Source: Schistocerca nitens
Lineage: Eukaryota > Arthropoda > Insecta > Orthoptera > Acrididae
Assembly (NCBI RefSeq): GCF_023898315.1
Contig: NC_064617.1
Coordinates: forward strand, 711,843,202 to 711,907,201
Direction of reading: 5' to 3'
DNA: 64,000 nt
Part shown: piece by piece, positions 34,673 to 45,594 of the stretch
Layout of the letters: each line of letters starts with the position of its first letter
How positions within the stretch are numbered: the first letter of the stretch is position 1
The notes under the pieces: generated by a model
What the model saw: only the letters and a program-made list of their open reading frames with translations
Told to the model about the DNA's origin: nothing
Database searches by the model: none
Translations under genes and position numbers: made by a program

Positions 34673-35072
34673 TGCAAGTCTCTTCGCCTCTGCAACCTAC
34701 GGCCATTTGAACCTTCTTACTGTAGTTAAGCCTTGGTTTCCCTCTACAGTTTTTACCTCAACACTTCCCTCTATAACCAATGTTGATGCTCAGAATGTGT
34801 CCTATCAACCAATCCTCTCTTTTAGTCAAGCTGTGCCATAGATTTCTTCTCTCATTAGTTATCCATTCTACCCTTCTAATCATTAGCATTCTTTTGTAGC
34901 AGTACATTTCAAAACTTGTATTGTTTTCTTGCCTGAATTGTTTGTCATCCACATTTCACTCTCGTACAAGGCTATACTCCTGACAAATACATTCAGGAAG
35001 GACTTCGTAAAATTTAAAGTTATTTTGGAGCCCAAATAGCAAAACTCATCTATTACTTTGAGTGTCTCATTT
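34673..35072 (-). mobile_element. RTE-type LINE, 3' fragment, diverged
   Basis: On the minus strand it gives SFEMYCYKRMLMIRRVEWI and TNERRNLWHSLTKREDWLIG, which are diverged forms of the C-terminal blocks of the LINE at 26485-29993. It is truncated at both ends. Confidence 0.75.
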
Positions 35073-35073
35073 C

Positions 35074-35092
35074 CAGCAGCAGCAGCAGCAGC
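35074..35092. repeat. (CAG)n microsatellite
   Basis: Six CAG units. A CTG-rich counterpart lies about 290 bases to the right (35365-35399). Confidence 0.95.
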
Positions 35093-35138
35093 GATGTTCT
35101 TAGGACGGGCGCCTAACTACAATTGGATGTCGTCAGAA

Positions 35139-36010
35139 TATGATTTTTTTATTTATTTAACCTCATCTCATTAGGGCCACCAGGCTATCTCTTACATCAA
35201 ACCGGGGTTTCATACATACAGTGCAGTGTAGTGTAGTTACCTAAGAAATAACAATTTTCGCATGACAAATAGTATTAAAATGATTTCAGTGTCTATATAT
35301 TCACAGTGTGCGTAAATAATACCGACTATGAATTAATAAGGTCAATATTGGCAGTACTTCTCTTGCTGCTGCTGCTGCTGCTGCTGCCGCTGCTGCTGCC
35401 AGTACTAATAATTATAATGAAAATTATAACAATATTGACAGTGGGGGATATAACAATTATTTATAGGTGTACAAAATAGATGTTTTGTGATATAGCGAGT
35501 CCTGGAGAAAAGGAAATTTAAGGATACTGCACCAGCTGACAACACTGGAAATTGAGAAAGATCTGGTTGGAAAGAGGGATGTACGGGAGTAACGAGTGCA
35601 TACAGGGTCAACTGCAGTCATTATTGTTGCTTTAGTAGATATGTCATTATCTATCTTCTGAAGCTGGAGATGTTATTCATTTCTTTAATATAATGCGAGA
35701 GGTTATTCCATAGTCGGGTCCCCGCTACCGACAAGGACATCGAGAATGTGGCTGAACTATGGAGCGGGACAGAAAGGATTGTATTTGATGGGAACGGGTG
35801 ATTCTGCCGTATTGTTCAGAGAAGGCCGTTAAGGTCGAGGAGAGAGACGAGGAACTGCGTACGTTGGTAAGAGAGTAGAGAATACAAAGAGCATGGAAAT
35901 CTCTACTGTTGCGTGCTGGCAGCCAGAATGGCTGTGCATATGATGGTGAAATGTGATCAGTGAGTCGAACATCATAGATATAACGAACACAGGTGTTCAT
36001 TAACAGTTCC
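35139..36010 (-). pseudogene. LINE reverse transcriptase C-terminal region, third family
   Basis: On the minus strand the frame at 35725-36000 reads VRYIYDVRLTDHISPSY, PFWLPARNSRDFHALCILYS and ITRSHQIQSFLSRS. It continues in broken frames with LWNNL near 35710. This is the C-terminal part of a non-LTR reverse transcriptase of the Crack/Daphne/CR1-like sort. A CTG microsatellite (35365-35399) lies in the trailing region. No catalytic FADD block is present, so it is a 5'-truncated copy. Confidence 0.55.
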
Positions 36011-36598
36011 AGGCGCCGTGAGCTTTTGCTAGAAACAAGAATGTAGCATAGACAAAATATCTATGACGTACATTGAGAAAAGCAAAGTTCGTTTTTATGT
36101 TTTGTTCCTTTGCCACCATTGCAGATTTTCTGAAGGTTAAGCTTCATTTTCGGCTTTTCCTTTATGCCACTGTATTGGAGATAGAGTTGTTCATCAGCAG
36201 TTATGGTCGCGGGTGAACAGCTCTCAGGAAAAGTGAAAGGGTGGGGGTGTTATTGTTTCGCTGCCCCTGCTGCTCCGCCATCATCTCGTGACGACAGGTG
36301 TGAGCGATAGCGCTGCTCCCCACTTCGCCGCACCTGCTCCACCCACGTCACTCCAAACTGGAGGGCCGGCCTTGTGTAGCGGCGCTGCGTCACGCCCTTT
36401 TCGTCTCTTCCGCTACCCTCGCTCGTGTATATGCCGTAGCGCGGCTTAAAGATTTATTTTTCTCAGTTCACTGGCTTCCTGCGCCAGGGGAAAACAGAAA
36501 AGTGTACCCACGCAAGTTCTTAATCCACAGCTTAATAATGTTGCGTGCACCAAATACTCTCCCTACGTTTCTTGACGTATCAGAACTGTCTTGTGCCA
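36011..36598. other. Unassigned; GC-rich 36260-36430
   Basis: No reading frame or RNA gene can be supported. The GC-rich patch stands out from the AT-rich surroundings. Confidence 0.4.
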
Positions 36599-36607
36599 GA
36601 GGGCAAG

Positions 36608-36768
36608 CCGGCCGGTGTGGCCGAGCGGTTCTAGGCGCTTCAGTCTGGTCTTGGCTGTGTGTGATGTCCTTAGGTTAGTTAGGTTTAAGTAGCTCTAAGT
36701 TCTAGGGGACTGATGACCTCAGATGTTAAATCCCATAGTGCTCAGAGCCATTTGAACCATTTGAACCT
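36608..36768 (+). mobile_element. SINE, class II tRNA head lacking the B box
   Basis: The flanks carry GAGGGCAAG (36599-36607 and 36769-36777). The head runs GTGTGGCCGAGCGG to CAGTCTGG and then jumps to the body, losing the variable arm, T arm and B box (about 48 bases). The rest is standard. Confidence 0.92.
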
Positions 36769-36777
36769 GAGGGCAAG

Positions 36778-37207
36778 AGTAGTGAAACCAGCTGAAATGG
36801 AGTAGTAATCTGGTAATTAAAATTTTGTATTGACACACGTGCATACATGAAATACATTTCAGTTACGCAACGGAAACATTATTAAATGGTGGCGCATGGT
36901 TTGCAACTCTCAGCCAGATTTCCAGCAAATTTTAACACCTGCGGTACGGAAAAATTATAAAGTTACTCTGAATGTATCACTTGGTCTATGCAGGGCCGCT
37001 AAGAGCCAGCACTGTGCCAGGGGTAGGATGTGCGACTGGGTCCCACCTCCAAATATAGCGGCCCAATTTTATTGCTATTTTGAAGAAGATTTGACATGGT
37101 TAAACGTAACATAATTGGAGAACATTGGAAATCGTAAAAAATACTTATTACAGTGAAATATTGAATAAATATAATTTCTAATTAAACAGTAAACATTTGT
37201 TCACAAA
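36778..37207. other. Unassigned sequence
   Basis: AT-rich stretch with no feature seen. Confidence 0.5.
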
Positions 37208-37436
37208 AAATGGAAATGAGCGTATGCCGCCAGTGTCCGGGAGTTCCCAGTCGGGAAGTTCGGCGGCCAAGTGCAACTCTTACTGAGTGCGACGCCACAT
37301 TGGGCGACTTGAGCGTCGACAATGGGACTGAAATGATGATGACAGCACCCAGTCCCTGAGAGGAGAAAATCTCCCTCCCCAGCCGGGAATCGAACCTGGG
37401 CCCCCACGCGTGACATTCCTCATTCCTACAAGCTGA
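37208..37436 (-). mobile_element. SINE, GTGGCGTC-body family, second copy
   Basis: On the minus strand there is a tRNA-like head with B box GGTTCGATTCC at about 37387, then TCCCTCCCCAGCC-side sequence, CTGGGTGCTGTCATCATCAT, CAATGTGGCGTCGCACTC and GGCCGCCGAAC. The landmarks match the copy at 23524-23720. A T run and a 17-base G run (37447-37463) follow at the head side. Confidence 0.7.
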
Positions 37437-37927
37437 CCTTTTTTTTGGGGGGGGGGGGGGGGGAGATGGGTCAGGTAGTGGTAGTGGGGTGGCGGAGGCA
37501 AGATGGGCAGGGGTCGCGACCCGAGGCCTGGCCACGATGTCTCCTCCCTCCCATCCTGGGAATGTGGTACAAAGGATGCAGTTGGTGTATTATTGTGAAT
37601 GGTTTTCTATTTTATTTATTTATTTTTAAATTTTATTTTTCTTGTATTTTTTTAACAGTAAGTAACTGAAAACCAGTAAGTACACTAGTTGCGTCGAGTT
37701 GGGGACGCACATAACTAAAAACATGCTTATATTTGTAACAAAAGGCATAAAGAAAGAGAGCAAAGTGCGGGGTTAAGGAAGCAATGAAACAAAACCTAAG
37801 GGTGGAATCCGTACCACCATTAACCGGTGCTACATTTTGCACCGGATGGGAATCAAAAACTGCGAAGACCTTTTCGCTCTGGGGACTAAAAGAGGAAATG
37901 GGGCAAATACTGCTATAAGCCATAGAG

Positions 37928-38135
37928 TTGTCCCCAGCTCGTGGTCGTGCGGTAGCGTTCTCGCTTCCCACGCCCGGGTTCCCGGCTTCGATTCCCGGCG
38001 GGGTCAGGGATTTTCTCTGCCTCGTGATGACTGGGTGTTGTGTGCTGTCCTTAGGTTAGTTAGGTTTAAGTAGTTCTAAGTTCTAGGGGACTGATTACCA
38101 CATAGATGTTAAGTCCCATAGTGCTCAGAGCCATT
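37928..38135 (+). mobile_element. SINE, Gly-type tRNA head, full length
   Basis: It is flanked by a 14 bp duplication TATAAGCCATAGAG (37914-37927 and 38136-38149). The head reads GCTCGTGGTCGTGCGGTAGC with CTTCCCACGC in the anticodon loop (CCC, glycine-like) and B box GCTTCGATTCCC. From GTCCTTAGGTTAG on, the body is the same as in the class II head family. Confidence 0.93.
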
Positions 38136-38584
38136 TATAAGCCATAGAGTGCGAGGGTTCACGACGAAACTCTCCATCTGCTGTATCATCCAGGTATGAC
38201 TTCTCGTAATGACCAAGGTAGATCCCACGTTGTACCGTGTAGTGTTCTATCGTCGTCTTGTAATTTTAGCTTCTCTTACCCGTGATGCTCCAGCTACGTG
38301 GAGGGTCGTGGAACCATTCAGCTAATGGGGCGGACATTTGTTCACAAATGAAATTTATACTATGGTACTAGACGTTGCATGAGATTTTGCTAGCGGTATC
38401 TGAGCAAAGTAAGTTATTATTTTTATGACAGAATAGGCTGAATCAGATCACACAGTACTACACACACGTGTGTCATTGAGCCACTGTTAATAGCGCAAGT
38501 TCGGTTGGATGTTGGATGCAGTGTATTACAGAACCTGTAAACATTGGAGGAAATTATACGGACTGTAACGTGTCACTGCATTGT

Positions 38585-38640
38585 GCACCGAGGTGACAAA
38601 AGTCGTGGGACGGCGACATGCGCGTATACAGATGACAGGC
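38585..38640. mobile_element. Possible Tc1-like terminal fragment
   Basis: The phrase CACCGAGGTGACAAAAGTCG and what follows resembles the end of a Tc1-like family that I recall from insects. No partner end or transposase is present in the window. Confidence 0.3.
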
Positions 38641-38689
38641 TGCAGCTGAACGGGCTGTAAAGCTGTTGAACCACTCCGACAAGAGTGTT

Positions 38690-39125
38690 AGCTTTGTGGC
38701 AACTCTCGGCTGCATGTCCGCCACATAAGGTAAGGCTATGACAAGCGAAAATTTCGCAAGAGGATTCCACTGAAGAAAATGTATCTGAGCTCCTTTAGAG
38801 CCCCATTCATATTACTTCCGTTATCACAACCTTGTCCACGCCATTCACTGATAGGAATTTAATATTTCACAAGTGTTGATCAAATTTAATATGCATTAGC
38901 AACTAAGAATTCCAAAAACCGTTCATTTATTTCGTATTCCTCAATTTCAGTATTGAAGTAAACGTAACTGTGGCTGAATAGTATCTGCTCAACATGATGT
39001 GACTGAAGAGTTGTATCAACAGTGATTGAATAACAGTTCGCATTTTCTCTCTGTTCCAAGATGACACTCCTGACGTGAGGACAGTTAGAAATAAATTCAT
39101 TCTATCACTAGACTGGTAATGCATT
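38690..39125 (-). pseudogene. hAT-type (ZMYM1-like) transposase remnant
   Basis: On the minus strand, frames give EIEEYEINERFLEF near 38920 and, about 80 bases on, WRGQGCDNGSNMNGALKE. The GQGxDNGxNM block is characteristic of hAT-derived, ZMYM1/DUF4371-type transposases and contains a catalytic aspartate. Frameshifts separate the blocks, and the rest of the enzyme is missing. Recognition is by this one strong block, so the call is moderate. Confidence 0.5.
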
Positions 39126-39129
39126 GGTA

Positions 39130-39660
39130 AACGTTTTCGAGCTTATTCCCCGTCTCTGACCTTACTAATGTGTTTTGCAAGACCTGAATCATAGTGACTT
39201 AAGAGCTGTAATATCCGAAAAAAGTATCGCAGACAACGAAAAACCGAGCGAATGAGTGTGGCACTCGCGCCTCCTACCGGGAAGCCAGTCAGTCAGAGGA
39301 TCCAAAGATAGCACAACGCCGCCACGGCTCAAGAATGTCCAAATGAACCGTCACTCTTCCGTCTAATTTTATTGACACATTTTGTATCCCTTGCCCCCAC
39401 CCCCCCCCCCCCCTCCGCCCCCCCACGAGTTTCTGGAATATACGGTTTTAATTTATTACTTAATTCTCAGACACTATGGTTAACGTTCTGTTCTGCAGCA
39501 CATAATGTTTTTTGTGTCACCTATAAAATTTAGTTCGTCTCGAAATTCACCAGTTCATTTATACAAAAGATGGCAACTTAATCGCCTTGTTCCCCCCACC
39601 CCCAACCCCTGCATACATTTCTGCGGACAGCCATACAAGTAGCTGGTCTTCACACATTAT
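39130..39660. other. Unassigned with C-rich runs
   Basis: No gene seen. C-rich homopolymer stretch at 39400-39424. Confidence 0.5.
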
Positions 39661-39665
39661 GACGA

Positions 39666-40995
39666 AACTACGCCGCCAGAAAATAATGAAACACCCTCAA
39701 ACAAGGGCATTTTGCTGTCAAGTGAGGTGGTAGGTATACAGTTTATCGTTGTAGCGTTATACGATAACACTTTTAGACCACATGAAACATACACGTCACA
39801 GTAAAAGATGCCCAACAGTCGCATCGATACACAACGTACTCCCCTCTGGCAGCAAAGCATTCTTGTATTCTCACATCGAAACGATTGAAAAGACATCCTG
39901 CGATAATGTCCCAAACATATTGCACCTTTCCTTGCACTTCGGTAATGGTTCTTCCATGCCCTGGAGAACGAGTAAGTTTCTGTTTGACCATGTCCCATAT
40001 GTGTTCAATTGCCGAGACATCTGGAAATCTTGCTGTCCAGGGCAGTTATGGTACACCACGAAGAGCACGTTGCGTGCAGCAGTCGTATGTGGACAGGCGT
40101 TGTCTTGCTGAGAAACCACATCGCCTTCTTGACGAAGAAATGGCTGTAACTCGGAACTAACAATGTAGCGCGCACTGGTTAATTTACCCTGCAGAAGCAC
40201 CAAACATACCCGCGAATTGTAAGTGATACCCCCCACGCCATGATGGCTGGGACGGGACCTGTGTGTCGTCGGCTAATACACTCTGGAAGAGATAGTTCAC
40301 TAGGTCTACACTATAGACGTGTACGTCCATCACTCGTGTATAGACAGAACCTACTCTCATCAAGCGAACGTCATTCCACTCTCCAGTAAACTCTTTCATA
40401 ACACCAGTGTAACCACGCTTTGCCGTGTCGTGATGTCTGGTAGCCTCGCCGGAGCCACACGTGATCTTAATCCTGCTGCAAGCACACGGTTCCCAATGAT
40501 CCCTGATGACACAGTAGGTGCAACTTGTGCCCGGATTTTGTCCCCGGATGATGTCGACCGACCACCGCTGCTCGCATAACGCTTCGATCGTGACGTGCCT
40601 CTGTACTAGGCGGACGTCCAGAACCTGGTCTACAGGAGTGGGAACGTTCGACAGGTCTCCGCTGGAACCAGCGACGCATAACCGATGTGCAGTAAGCGGT
40701 CGGTACGTCCATCCAGCTTCTCGTAGGGAAACAGTGCGATCCCGTTCAGAAGACCGAAGCTGTTTAACAGGAGAACACACATCAGTGGGACATGGTTGTA
40801 TCCTACAATGAATGTTGCAACCACTGTTCACCTCTAAATTCAGCACAGCTATTGCCTGCAGAGTCAAAGCAGAAGGTGAAAACACAGGCCTGCCAAGCGT
40901 CAGCTGCCTGTGACAGACTAATCGTTAACAACTTAATCCCTCGTCCTGGTGCCACAGAGCACAGTCCTTGATTGTGTTGGTTTTTTTCGGCAGTG
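39666..40995 (-). mobile_element. Tc1-like element, third family, decayed
   Basis: Minus-strand blocks appear in order. Near 40740 the helix-turn-helix SERDRTVSLREAGWTYR is followed by RRPGSGRPPSTEARHDR-like sequence in the next frame. Around 40360 is the region of the first catalytic D, with EWNDVRL. YNSRVCLVLLQGKLTSARYI and SQQDNACPHTTAA with the second D (about 40120) come next. Then IEHIWDMVKQKL-type sequence carries the catalytic E in another frame. Many frameshifts. Possible ends are CCGCCAGAAAATAATGAAAC on the left and the inverse CGAAAAAAACCAACAC-type sequence near 40985, but their match is weak. Confidence 0.7.
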
Positions 40996-41074
40996 CATTT
41001 GTGCCAGAATGAGATTTTCACTCTGCAGCGGAGTGTGCGCTGATATGAAACTTCCTGAACAGATTAAAACTCTG

Positions 41075-41147
41075 TGCCGGACCGAGACTCGAACTCGGGA
41101 CCTTTGCCTTTCCGGGCAAGTGCTCTACCAACTGAGTTACCCAAGCA
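41075..41147 (-). other. tRNA-like unit, left arm
   Basis: Minus strand, 73 bases: A box TAACTCAGTTGG, anticodon stem TTGCC/GGCAA with a six-base loop, T arm CCGAG/CTCGG around TTCGAGT, and a partly paired acceptor (TGC/GCA). It looks like a real tRNA ancestor, but it is part of the foldback and has an abnormal anticodon loop. Confidence 0.65.
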
Positions 41148-41339
41148 CGACTCACGACCTGTCCTCACAGCTTCAATTCTGCCAGTACCTCGTCTCCTAC
41201 CTTCCAAACTTCACAGAAAGGGTCCTTTCTTCCAGGATTGCTAGTTCTGCAAGGTTCGCAGAAGAGCTTCTGTGGAAGTTTGGAAGGTAGGAGACGAGGT
41301 ACTGTCAGAATTGAAGCTGTGAGGACGTGTCGTCAGTCG

Positions 41340-41413
41340 TGCATGGGTAGCTCAGTTGGTAGAGCACTTGCCCGCGAAAGGCAAAGGTCCCGACTTCGAG
41401 TCTCGGTCCGGCA
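41340..41413 (+). other. tRNA-like unit, right arm
   Basis: Plus strand, 74 bases: A box TAGCTCAGTTGG, anticodon stem TTGCC/GGCAA with loop CGCGAAA, B-box region ACTTCGAGTCTC with one T-stem mismatch. It is the inverted partner of 41075-41147. The loop lacks the U33 of a functional tRNA. Confidence 0.65.
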
Positions 41414-41450
41414 CACAGTTTTAATCTGTTCAGGAAATTTCAGTGCACTC

Positions 41451-42579
41451 GTGTATTATTCTCAGATCTAAAGAAGACAATTAATATGTCGAAAGCGATA
41501 ATGTGAGTGTTAATAGTAATTAGTGGCAATCTTGACATATTAAATTATTGATTGATGATTAAAAGGTCCTTTACTTCCATCTGATAATATGCCAATTCTT
41601 TAAAACACCACTTAAAATGGGAGGGGTAATCGGCGACTACACATGAAACGTAGCAATAACATATCCGCAGTTTGTTACCTCTACAGGTTCTAATCACCTG
41701 TGAGTGGCTTTACCTGGATATGATACACCAGAAAAAGTTGCGGAGTCTCTTCCTTGGCGAACTGAGGCCATTATCAAATCTAGAGGTGGTACTACTCCAC
41801 GTTAGTGTGTCGTCGCCTGGGAGTGACTAACATGTTATCCTGTGCGCTTACTACTTCATTACCGCGTCTGGGGACCACAGTAGTCGGATATTGTACAGTT
41901 GAGATTTCTGATTGTTACAGACAGTACTCCCATTGCCCCTACGTGACGAAGATCTGTATAGCTGTATAGCATCAACGTGATGGTGTGATTTCCCCGTAGC
42001 TCTTCACATAACCTGTTGTTTGCTTTCATTTCGACGGAACTCACAATATCCCTTCTTCCCAACTATCCCCCCGTTTGGTGAGACTGCCCCACAGATTTTT
42101 ATAGCTATCGACATGTCGTTGCGACAAAGTATACAGACACAGCATTATAGGTTGATATCCCAGCTGTATCGGCAGATCCCCTTTAGCTGTGGCGGCTCCT
42201 GCAGGGATCAACGCACGCAGACCGCCGCCTGAGGGAGGTTGAGCTGCTGGAGGGCGGCGATATGATACGTACATAACTCGGGCGTCGGGCGACAGGGCTG
42301 CGGCTGCTGCCGGATTACGTGTCGATGCTCGGGAAGATGGCCGTGTGAGGGGACGAGCGGAGGCAGCGAAGCGACATGTAGCACCATCGGCCGCTTCGGC
42401 GCGTTCCATTTCCTGCATCGAGGAGAACCGCCTGTGGTGGCCGTCTGCTGACAGGTGCTGTTACACGAAAATTTACGTTTTGATGAGATTCGTATTCGGG
42501 AAGCAGTAAGACGAGCCTTGCACAGAGCTTCGTATTTCATATTAAGAGGTAGTGCGATCAATTTGCATAGTTTATACCT
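41451..42579. other. Unassigned sequence
   Basis: No gene or repeat recognised. Weak overlapping frames at 42041-42418 are not convincing. Confidence 0.4.

Positions 42580-42637
<58 letters not shown>
42580..42637. repeat. (CA)n microsatellite
   Basis: A pure CA run of about 58 bases. A run of 15 C (42681-42695) and a short CA run follow. Confidence 0.97.
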
Positions 42638-42639
<2 letters not shown>

Positions 42640-42755
42640 AGCAGTGCGGTCAATTTTCATATGGTATACATCCCCCCTCTCCCCCCCCCCCCCCCACACA
42701 CACACTACGCACACACTGCAGCACAAGCCCGCCAGACCTTCTTCTTTGTATCCAT

Positions 42756-44346
42756 GTTGTTGTTGTTGTTGTGGTCTTCAGTCCTATCCTGTGCAAGCTT
42801 CTTCATCTCCCAGTACCTACTGCAGCCTACATCCTTCTGAATCTGCTTCGTGTATTCATCTCTCGGTCTCCCTCTACAATTTTTACCCTCCACGCTGCCC
42901 TCCAATACTAAATTGGTGATCCCTCGATGTCTCAGAACATGTCCTACCAACCGACCCCTTCTTCTAGTCAAGTTGTGCCACAAGCTCCTCTTCTCCCCAA
43001 TTCTATTCAATACCTCCTCATTAGTTATGTGATCTACCCATCTAATCTTCAGCATTCTTCTGTAGCACCACATTTCGAAAGCTTCTATTCTCTTCTTGTC
43101 TAAACTATTTATCGTCCACGTTTCACTTCCATACATGGCTACACTCCATAAAAATACTTTCAGAAACGACTTCCTGACAAATCTATACTCGATATTAACA
43201 AATTTTTCTTCTTCAGAAACGCTTTCCTTGCCATTGCCAGTCTACATTTTATATCCTCTCTACTTCGACCATCATCAGTTATTTTGCTACCCAAATAGCA
43301 AAACTCCTTTACTACTTTAAGTGTCTCATTTCCTAATCTAATTCCCTCAGCATCACCCGACTTAATTCGACTACATTCCATTATCCTCGTTTTGTTTTTG
43401 TTGATGTCCATCTTATACCCTCCTTTCAAGACACTGTCCATTCCGTTCAACTGCTCTTCCAGGTCCTTTGCTGTCTCTGACAGAATTACGATGTCATCGG
43501 CGAACCTCAAAGTTTTTATTTCTTCTCCATGGATTTTAATACCTGCTCCGCACTCTTCTTTTGTTTCCTTTATTGCTTGCTCAATATACAGATTGAATAC
43601 CATCGGAGAGAGGCCACAACCCTGTCTCACTCCCTTCCCAACCACTGCTTCCCTTTCATGCCCCTCGACTCTTATAACTGCCATCTAGTTTCTGTACAAA
43701 TTGTAAATAGCCTTTCGCTCCCTGCATTTTACCCCTGCCACCTTCAGAATTTGAAAGAGAGTATTCCAATCAACATTGTAAAAATCTTTCTCTAAGTCCA
43801 CAAATGCTAGAAATGTAGGTTTGCCTTTCCTTAATCTTTCTTCTAAGATAAGTCATAGGGTCAGTATTGCCTCACGTGTTCCAACATTTCTACGGAATCC
43901 AAACTGATCTTCCCCGAGGTCGGCTTCTATCAGTTTTTCCATTCGTCTGTAAATAATTCGCGTTAGTATTTTGTAGATGTGTCTTATTAAACTCATAGTT
44001 CGGTAATTTTCACATTTGTCAACACTTGCTTTCTTTGGGATTGGAATTATTATATTCTTCTTTAAGTCTGAGGGTATTTCACCTGTCTCATATATCTTGC
44101 TCACCAGATGGTAGAGTTTTGTCATGACTGGCTCTCCCAAGGCCATCAGTAGTTCTAATGGAATGTTGTCTACTCTGGGGACCTTGTTTAGGCTTAGGTC
44201 TTTCAGTGCTCTGACAAACTCTTCACGCAGTATCATGTCTCCCATTTCATCTTCATCTACATCCTCTTCCATTTCCATAATATTGTCCTCAAGTTCATCG
44301 CCCTTGTACAGACCCTCTATATATTCCTTCCACCTTTCTGCTTTCC
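42756..44346 (-). mobile_element. RTE-type LINE, 5'-truncated copy
   Basis: It is flanked by a 15 bp duplication CTTCTTTGTATCCAT (42741-42755 and 44347-44361). On the minus strand it starts in the linker after the endonuclease and runs through LSLNKVPRVDNIPLELL, GFRRNVGTREAILTL, VRQGCGLSPMVFNLYIEQ, LRFADDIVILSETA and GRPRDEYTKQIQKD to an AAC-rich tail. A stop at about 43685 (YRN then TAG before MAVIRVEG), a frameshift near 43840 and a loss near 43150 break it. The catalytic FADD is kept. It is more similar to the 26485 copy than to 46437-47643 and so is probably younger than the latter. Confidence 0.92.
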
Positions 44347-44369
44347 CTTCTTTGTATCCATAATATTAT

Positions 44370-45594
44370 AAAAATGTATTCACGTATATATGACTCTATA
44401 CATACAATCCACAGCTCCTGCACCTATTTCAACCAAACTTGATGCACGTATCACTTACTGTCCGGAAAGAATATCTGTGGGGATAAGAACCACCTACCCA
44501 TCAAAGGGGTGCGCGTGGAGGTGAAGAAGCAGTGTAGCCCATGACGCGCGAGTATCCATGCTTGCTTTACTCATCCAGTATTTAAGGACGAGATCACTTA
44601 CTGACTTGTAACAAAGTTTAAATTTCAAACCCTTAAGAAAATTTTTCTTACTGAGAAGCCCCTACAAAGTGACGAAACGAAAATGTTCAACGCTTAACAC
44701 ATTTTCGCTGTTCGTGCAGTAAAACTGCCTCAAGAAGCATGACGTTTTAATTTATTACTTCCTTACTACTAACCCTATTCGCAAAACATTCAGCGGACAG
44801 TACTCACACATACCGCTGAGTGTACTAGCTAATTTATATCATTGTACGACACATATTTCGCGCGATATGATTTAAAATACTGAGCAGTGAGACAACTGCG
44901 GTATCATGTATGACGTTTTAATTTATTGCTTATTTACTACTAACTCTGTTCAGACATTTCGTGCACAATAGCCACACATCCACAAGATGTAGCTGTAAAA
45001 TTATATGATTCTACACTTCAGGTGACACGTGATAAACATTTAGCTGCGTGAAGACGAAACTGCAGGCCAAAATTCGCGAGAGATACACGGGAAGTGTGCG
45101 TACAAATACATGTGTTAAATTCATATCAGATATATTTTATATGTGCGTACGCGGGAACAACAACGGGTAAAAAGCTAAGCCTAAACCCCTGGAATGATCT
45201 ACCGAATTTTGTAAAATATAAATTTCGATCTGGAAAGAAATACTAAAAACCACCAGCCTCCAATTGTGGTGAGCGTCATAATGTAGAGAGAGAAGGTGAG
45301 AAAAGGAGATGGACAGAGAAAGGGAAAGGAAGAGATGGATAGAGTCGTGGGGAAGAAGAGATAGAGAGAGGGAAAAGGAGGAGATGAAGAGAGGGAGGGG
45401 ATGAAATGCTGAATGGACAGACAGAAGAAGAGGAGATGGAAATAGAGGGGGAGAGGAGGAGATAGACAGAGAGAGGAAAGAGGAGAAGAACAGAGAGGGG
45501 AGGACGAGATGGGCAGAGAGGGGGGGAAGCAGAAGATAACTAACGGAGGATTGGAATAAATACATATCCGTACAATGCCGGGTACTCAGCTAGT
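44370..45594 (+). mobile_element. Probable non-autonomous Helitron
   Basis: The right end reads GCCGGGTACTCAGCTAGT followed by T. This matches the CTAG(T) 3' end and the insertion next to T typical of Helitrons, including the GGGTACCCAGCTAGT form I know from insects. The left part contains ACCTATTTCAACCAAACTTG and GAACCACCTACCCATCAAAG, phrases common to such elements. No Rep/helicase is present. The left boundary is uncertain, and the interior holds a purine tract. Confidence 0.42.
45283..45532. repeat. Purine-rich (GA) tract
   Basis: About 250 bases almost wholly of A and G on the plus strand (AGAGAGAAGG, GGAGATGGACAGAGA and variants). The serine- and leucine-rich minus-strand open frame of 142 codons across it is a composition artefact. 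Confidence 0.9.

Larger units (their letters stand above)
41004..41450. mobile_element. Foldback element with a tRNA-like unit in each arm
   Basis: The left arm 41057-41260 (starting CTGAACAGATTAAAACTCTG) is inverted at about 41262-41434 (ending GTTTTAATCTGTTCAG), leaving almost no spacer. Each arm contains a tRNA-like unit facing outward from the centre. The outer sequence CCAGAATGAGATTTTCACTC is a phrase I know as the start of a common arthropod repeat. No protein is encoded, so it depends on other enzymes. Confidence 0.8.

Noticed and set aside
34357-34710. 117-codon frame with a valine stretch
   Set aside because: Translation of a GTA/GTT trinucleotide repeat.
35074-35399. Inverted CAG/CTG pair as a structured RNA element
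   Set aside because: The two triplet runs are simple repeats of different length about 290 bases apart with no similarity outside the repeats.
41340-41413. Functional tRNA gene
   Set aside because: Has A and B boxes, but lacks U33, has a T-stem mismatch and is one arm of a foldback repeat.
42208-42919. Frames of 172, 154 and 119 codons
   Set aside because: They run through the (CA)n and C runs and then into LINE sequence; repeats create the open frames.
45137-45565. 142-codon serine/leucine-rich frame
   Set aside because: It is the complement of a GA-rich tract, not a protein.
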